A DNA stretch of 64,000 bases, from assembly GCA_963770635.1 (NCBI GenBank), contig CAVYQI010000005.1, forward strand, positions 558,001-622,000. Direction: 5' to 3'. The stretch comes from DASZIT01 sp963770635 (GTDB lineage Bacteria; Actinomycetota; Acidimicrobiia; Acidimicrobiales; RAAP-2). Of the stretch, positions 60,004-64,000 are shown piece by piece. The notes under the pieces are model-generated. The model did no database searches and was not told the origin of the DNA. It worked only from the letters and a program-made list of their open reading frames with translations. A program made the translations under genes and the position numbers. Within the stretch, counting starts at the first letter, position 1; every line of letters begins with the position of its first letter.

Positions 60004-62015
60004 GACGGCTCCCCATGGCTGGTCCGCCGGCCACCGCGACTTCGGCGCCGGAGGGCGGCGGGATCTCGCTCCCTCTTCGGGGACTACGCCGGGGCAGCGG
60101 ACGAAGCACGGACAGGACCCGAAGGGTCTCGCGGCGGGCCAGGGCCACGGTCCCCTCCGGCTCCTGGGCCAGGGCGATCACTCCGAGGGCAATGGCCAAC
60201 GGGAGGTATTGGTTGATGGTGGGATTGCTGATCATCTTCTCCACCCCGAAGACGGCCCCGGCGATCACCGCGCCGCTGATCACCGACCGACCGCCCAGCA
60301 CCACCAGGAGGAGCAGGGTCAACGACGTCGACCAGAGAAAGTCGAGGGGGGTGATGGCCTGCTGGAGCGCGCCGTAGAAGGCACCGCCCAGCGCCGCCAC
60401 CATCCCGCAGACGGCGAAGACCACCAGCTTGGTCACCGTCAGGTTGACCCCGAGGGTGGAGGCGGCCAACGGTGAATCGCGCAGGATCTGCAGCCGGCGA
60501 CCGATCGGGCCCAGCCGTATGGCATAGGTGGCGACCGCCACCACCCCGAACACCACCATGACCAGCTCGTAGAAGCTGGCCCGCCCGCTGAAGGACAACC
60601 CGAAGATCTGGGGTCGGGGCACGGTGATACCGGTCAGGCCCCCGCTCACGTCGCTCCGGTTGAAGACCACGTTGTCCATGATCAGCGCGAAGGCCAGGGT
60701 GGCCAGGGCCAGGTACAGACCGGAAAGCCGCAACGATGGCAGCCCGACCAGGATCCCGAGGGGAACGGCGATGGCCATGGCCACCAGGGCGGCCACCAGG
60801 AAGTGCTGGCCATGAGGCCCCGAAAGGTGGCCGGCCACGAAGGCCCCGACCCCGACAAAGGAAAACTGAGCCAGGGAGATCTGTCCGGCCCAACCGGTGA
60901 GCACCACCAGAGTGAGAGCGATCAGGGCGTAGACCACCGCGTAGGTGACGTCGATGAGCCGGGGACCCGGCACCGCCAGCGGAACCAACAGGGCGAGGGC
61001 GAAACCGAGGAGCCCGACGCTCAGCTTGCGATCCAGCCGCAGCCGCCAACCCAGCACTCTGACGATCCAGTGCCGGGTTTGGACCCCGGCGCCCATCCCC
61101 GCCGAGTTGCGGGTTGCCACCGCCAAGCGCCGAGACGAAGCACCGGCCTCTTTCAATCGGCCACCCATGATGATGAGGAGGGCGAACAGCGCCAGGTAGG
61201 GCAAGGCGGCTTCGAGGTTGGCCACCGTGCCCGAGTTGGCCCATTTGGACAGCAGGCTGACCACCACCCCCAGCACCAGGGCGCCGATGTAGGCCATCGG
61301 CAGGCTGACCAATCGCCCGAAGACGGCGGGGGCAAACGCATAGATGACCACCAGCACCAGTTGGTTCACGTCGAGGCCCTGGGTCGGGCTGATGAGGATG
61401 CCGACCAGGGCGGCGAACATGGTCGAGAGGATCCAGGCGGCTCGCCGGACGTTGTCACCGTGGACACCAACCATGTCGGCCAGGTCCGGATTGTCCACCG
61501 CCGCCCGGGTGGAGGTGCCGAACCGGGTGTGGCGCAACAGCGCCCACAGCCCCGCCGCCACCGCCAGCGAGACCAGCAAGGTGCCGAGCTGGTCGTAGCC
61601 CACATGGAAATGGGCTCCCGAGCGCGAAGGTCGAGGTCGGGAAGATGGCCTGGAGGGTACGGTCCTGCTTCCCGTACATGATCGGCACCAGCGCGGAGAG
61701 GGCGGCGAGCACCCCGATGCTGACCACGATCAGGACCTCGGCCGACAGCCCGGCCAGCGGGCGGTAGAGGGCTTCGAGGAGGATGCCGAGCAGCGGGGCC
61801 ACCACCAAAAACAGGATGGGCATGGCAACCCAGGCAGTCAGCCCCCACGAGTCGTGCAGCTGCCAGTAGGTGAAGGCGCAGAACATGGCGACGGCGCCGT
61901 AGGCGAAGTTGAAGACCCCGACCGTCTTGTAGGTCAGGACCACACCCATGGCGGCCAGCCCATAGATGCTCCCGGTGAACAGACCGATGACGAGGAACGG
62001 CCAGTACTGGCTCAC
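59993..62015 (-). CDS. fused LivH-LivM ABC importer permease, frameshifted
   Basis: Read through one shift, the gene encodes a single polypeptide of about 673 residues holding both permeases. The first half is LivH-like (GLFTGSIYGLAAMGVVLTYKTVGVFNFAYG), the second LivM-like (VVLTGWAGQISLAQFSFVGVGAF and LPSLRLSGLYLALATLAFALI). Fused LivHM proteins are known in actinobacteria. The break lies at 61606-61611, where a run of T (minus strand) carries one surplus base; repair gives GSPFHVGYDQLGTLL. The GTG at 62015 overlaps the binding-protein stop (GTGA). Confidence 0.87.
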
Positions 62016-63538
62016 GAGCTGGCTTGCACCGCCTGCCCGCCGCAGAAGAGCCCGGAACTCGGCGCTTTGCGCACGAACGACGACCCCTGGATGCTGACGT
62101 CCACATCGCAGAGGTAGACGCCGTGGCTACTGGGGGTGTAGCCCCCGAGGGCGCCGCCCCCGGTCCAGTTCTGGAGGGAATTGAAGGCCTTCACGATGGT
62201 GGCCCGGGTCGGGTTGCGCCCGCTCTGGAGAAGGGCGTAGATCAGCATCTGGGCCGCCTGCCAGGCCAGGAAACCGAACCCGCTGGGCTGGTCGCCGGGC
62301 TCGTAGGTGGCCAGCTGTTGCTGGTAGAGCTGGTCCATCGACTGGGACTCGGCCAGGGGCACGAACGGCAGCCCGACGATGAGGCCCTGGGCCGCGCTCT
62401 GACCGGCCTGGGAGATCATCACCGGGGTGTAGGCGTCGAAGGTGGCGGCCACGTAGGGCGGGTGGTACGACTGCTGCTGCATGGCCTGGAGCAGCTTGGC
62501 GTTGCCGGTCACGTCCATGGTGTCGAAGGAGCCGTTGCAACCGGCCTGCTGCATGGCAGCCACGTCGCTCTCCAGCGACGCCGTGGCCGGGGACACCGCG
62601 AAGTCGGAATAGCACACCGTCCCGCCCATGGCCTTGTAGATGTATTCGAACTGTTCGGCCGCCTGGGCGCTGATGGCGATGGAGTAGGCGAGGAATGCCA
62701 GTTTGGTCGGGAAGTACCCATTTTGCTTGGCCAGGTTGAAAACCGCGTTGGAGATGAAGTAGGGACCGCTGGGACCGTTGGGCTGATCGCAACTCCCGGC
62801 GGCCGGCGACCAGTAGTTGGGGGACTCGCTCCGGTTGCAGTTGATGGCGAACCCGACGTCGGGCACGTTGGCCTGAGTCATCGCCGGCACCCCGCCATTG
62901 TCGCCGTCCGAGGTCGAACCCACGAAGGCCAACACCTTGGGAATCAGATCGGCCACGTCCGAGGCGTTGGTGGCGGAGTTCTGGGTATCGTCCTCGGCGT
63001 CGAGGGACAGCTTTCGGCCGCAGATCCCCCCGGCGGCGTTGACCGCCGCGAAGAGCGCCTCCACCCCCTCGGGCCCCTGGCTGAAGCTGCCGGTGAGCGG
63101 CCCGGTCAATCCGCTCACGTTGCCGAACGTCAGCTGGGTCGGGCTGACCCCGGTGTCCGACGAGGTGTTGCCCGTCGAGCCCTGACACGCCCCGGCTTCG
63201 GCTTGAGCCGAGAAGTTGAAGCCGGACGAGGTGGGTGAGGCCGGTACCGCCGCCGACGTGCTACCCCCGTTCGAACCGCCACTGGATCCGCCGGTCCCGG
63301 CGGATCCCCCCGACGTCCCGCCGGGGGTGCCGCCGACCAGGCCGCCCGCCCTGGTGGTGGTGGTGGCCCCGCCGGAGGTCGCACCGCCCTGGGTGGAGGA
63401 GCCACCCTGGGCCACCGAGTTGGTCCCGAGGAACGGGGCCACCCTGGCCCCGCAGGCGGTGGCGATCAGAGCAACCACCAACACCACCCCTGTGCCGGTG
63501 CGATGTCCCCGCCCCTCACTGCGACTCTGCCTGCGCAC
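62012..63538 (-). CDS. periplasmic-type substrate-binding lipoprotein of the ABC importer
   Basis: From GTG 63538, which follows GGGAGG, the protein has 508 residues. The lipobox is LIATACG with C29 as the lipidation site. A Ser/Gly/Thr linker of about 75 residues precedes a type 1 periplasmic binding fold (LTFGNVSGLTGPLTGSFSQGPEGVEALFAAVNAAGGICGRKLSLDAEDD). This is the LivJ/LivK type whose ligands include amino acids, aromatic acids and other small acids. First gene of the importer operon. Confidence 0.9.
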   Translation of the reverse strand: MRRQSRSEGRGHRTGTGVVLVVALIATACGARVAPFLGTNSVAQGGSSTQGGATSGGATTTTRAGGLVGGTPGGTSGGSAGTGGSSGGSNGGSTSAAVPASPTSSGFNFSAQAEAGACQGSTGNTSSDTGVSPTQLTFGNVSGLTGPLTGSFSQGPEGVEALFAAVNAAGGICGRKLSLDAEDDTQNSATNASDVADLIPKVLAFVGSTSDGDNGGVPAMTQANVPDVGFAINCNRSESPNYWSPAAGSCDQPNGPSGPYFISNAVFNLAKQNGYFPTKLAFLAYSIAISAQAAEQFEYIYKAMGGTVCYSDFAVSPATASLESDVAAMQQAGCNGSFDTMDVTGNAKLLQAMQQQSYHPPYVAATFDAYTPVMISQAGQSAAQGLIVGLPFVPLAESQSMDQLYQQQLATYEPGDQPSGFGFLAWQAAQMLIYALLQSGRNPTRATIVKAFNSLQNWTGGGALGGYTPSSHGVYLCDVDVSIQGSSFVRKAPSSGLFCGGQAVQASS

Positions 63539-63595
63539 GGATCCTCCCCCATGGCTGCGTACCACCTACCCGGTACTGCCTATCACCAAGCCGTA

Positions 63596-63626
63596 GGCAT
63601 CCTGAAAGTAACGCTTTCAGGATGCC
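63596..63626. terminator. 13-bp perfect inverted repeat between importer and oxygenase genes
   Basis: ggcatcctgaaag and ctttcaggatgcc pair perfectly around a five-base loop, 50 bases past the oxygenase stop and 58 bases before the importer start. No T run follows. It could terminate the oxygenase transcript or act as an operator for the importer operon. Confidence 0.55.
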
Positions 63627-63675
63627 GAACTTGCGGACCCGGGCTCCAGAAACCGCCGGACCTGGGGGCCGACAG

Positions 63676-64000
63676 CTAGGCGAACAGGTACCCGTCGATG
63701 GCCCGGTGGTAGTTCCAGATCGTCATCTCCTGCGCGGTGTTCAGGTGGTGCCCGTCGTAGCCCCGGGAGTGGATGCCGGCCGTCACCTCCGACATGTTCG
63801 AGAAGTCCTGGCTCGAGGATCTCGCCCATGTCTCCCGTCCCGCCAGTCTTCGAAGAACTGGGGCGAGGCGGTCGGGAAGCCCCCGGTCGGCGGGAGCTCG
63901 AGCCCCTGCACGTCGAAGATGCAGCTGTCGGGGTCGTTGCCGTTGGGCCGGGCCCGGTAGGTGAGGGCGCAGGCCCATGTCGACCAGGAAGACCGTGTTC
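63676..64000 (-). CDS. Rieske non-heme iron oxygenase alpha subunit, C-terminal part, frameshifted
   Basis: Three frames together give NTVFLVDMG, then LTYRARPNGNDPDSCIFDVQGLELPP...PQFFEDW, then SSQDFSNMSEVTAGIHSRGYDGHHLNTAQEMTIWNYHRAIDGYLFA. The last stretch has the spacing of the C-terminus of aromatic ring-hydroxylating dioxygenase alpha subunits (QD..N...V..G..SRG...N..QE..I.N.HR..D.YL). Breaks lie near 63835-63845 and 63970-63978. The N-terminal Rieske domain lies outside the window, so identification is by the tail only. Confidence 0.5.
   Translation of the reverse strand, partial: NTVFLVDMGLRPHLPGPAQRQRPRQLHLRRAGARAPADRGLPDRLAPVLRRLAGRETWARSSSQDFSNMSEVTAGIHSRGYDGHHLNTAQEMTIWNYHRAIDGYLFA

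Overview
The window is GC-rich throughout and reads as a chromosomal segment of an actinobacterium. The order rpsO, pnp, M16 peptidase, dapB, an F420-type luciferase-like oxidoreductase, many fatty-acyl-CoA enzymes, GTG/TTG starts, 1- or 4-base start/stop overlaps and apparent leaderless promoters all fit. Secreted proteins carrying a 42-residue 'YWLVASDGG' repeat point, by inference, to Acidimicrobiia or a close relative. No phage, transposase, integrase or CRISPR was seen.

Layout: 1-5.3 kb holds a housekeeping block on the minus strand (dapB start, M16 peptidase, PNPase, S15, 1-Cys peroxiredoxin) plus a divergent HAD phosphatase. 6.2-10.6 kb holds two secreted proteins with C-terminal YWLVASDGG repeats (one SpoIID-like, one FG-GAP-like). 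10.6-23.3 kb is a cell-surface glycan locus: an integral-membrane glycosyltransferase facing a tightly coupled minus-strand operon of two methyltransferases, five GT4 glycosyltransferases, a ClpP protease and a Wzm/Wzt-type ABC exporter. A tRNA-Leu(UAG) follows. 23.5-27.3 kb is a mixed stretch (GNAT, isochorismatase fold, K+ channel, small enzymes). 27.3-32.9 kb holds an acyl-CoA ligase/P450/carotenoid-type membrane protein operon beside a divergent MerR regulator, then a DUF4214-like methyltransferase. 33-41.6 kb is a beta-oxidation-like catabolic block ending with a 3Fe-4S ferredoxin. 41.7-47 kb is one giant surface protein (about 1,780 residues) with 11 Ig-like and six YWLVASDGG repeats, broken by frameshifts. 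47.4-55.2 kb is a seven-gene operon (Baeyer-Villiger monooxygenase, two-domain SDR, amidohydrolase, small Cys protein, acyl-CoA ligase, TetR, LLM oxidoreductase) that could open a cyclic ketone. 56.4-63.5 kb is a branched-chain-amino-acid-type ABC importer with a fused LivH-LivM permease and two extra surface genes, and the window ends in the 3' part of a Rieske oxygenase alpha subunit.

At least six genes are interrupted by single-base indels, mostly one surplus base. Flanking frames restore normal family sequence, so these look more like sequence errors than true pseudogenes. The most novel-looking elements are the YWLVASDGG repeat proteins, the ClpP inside the glycan-export operon, the Baeyer-Villiger operon, and a perfect 17-bp inverted repeat inside the giant gene.
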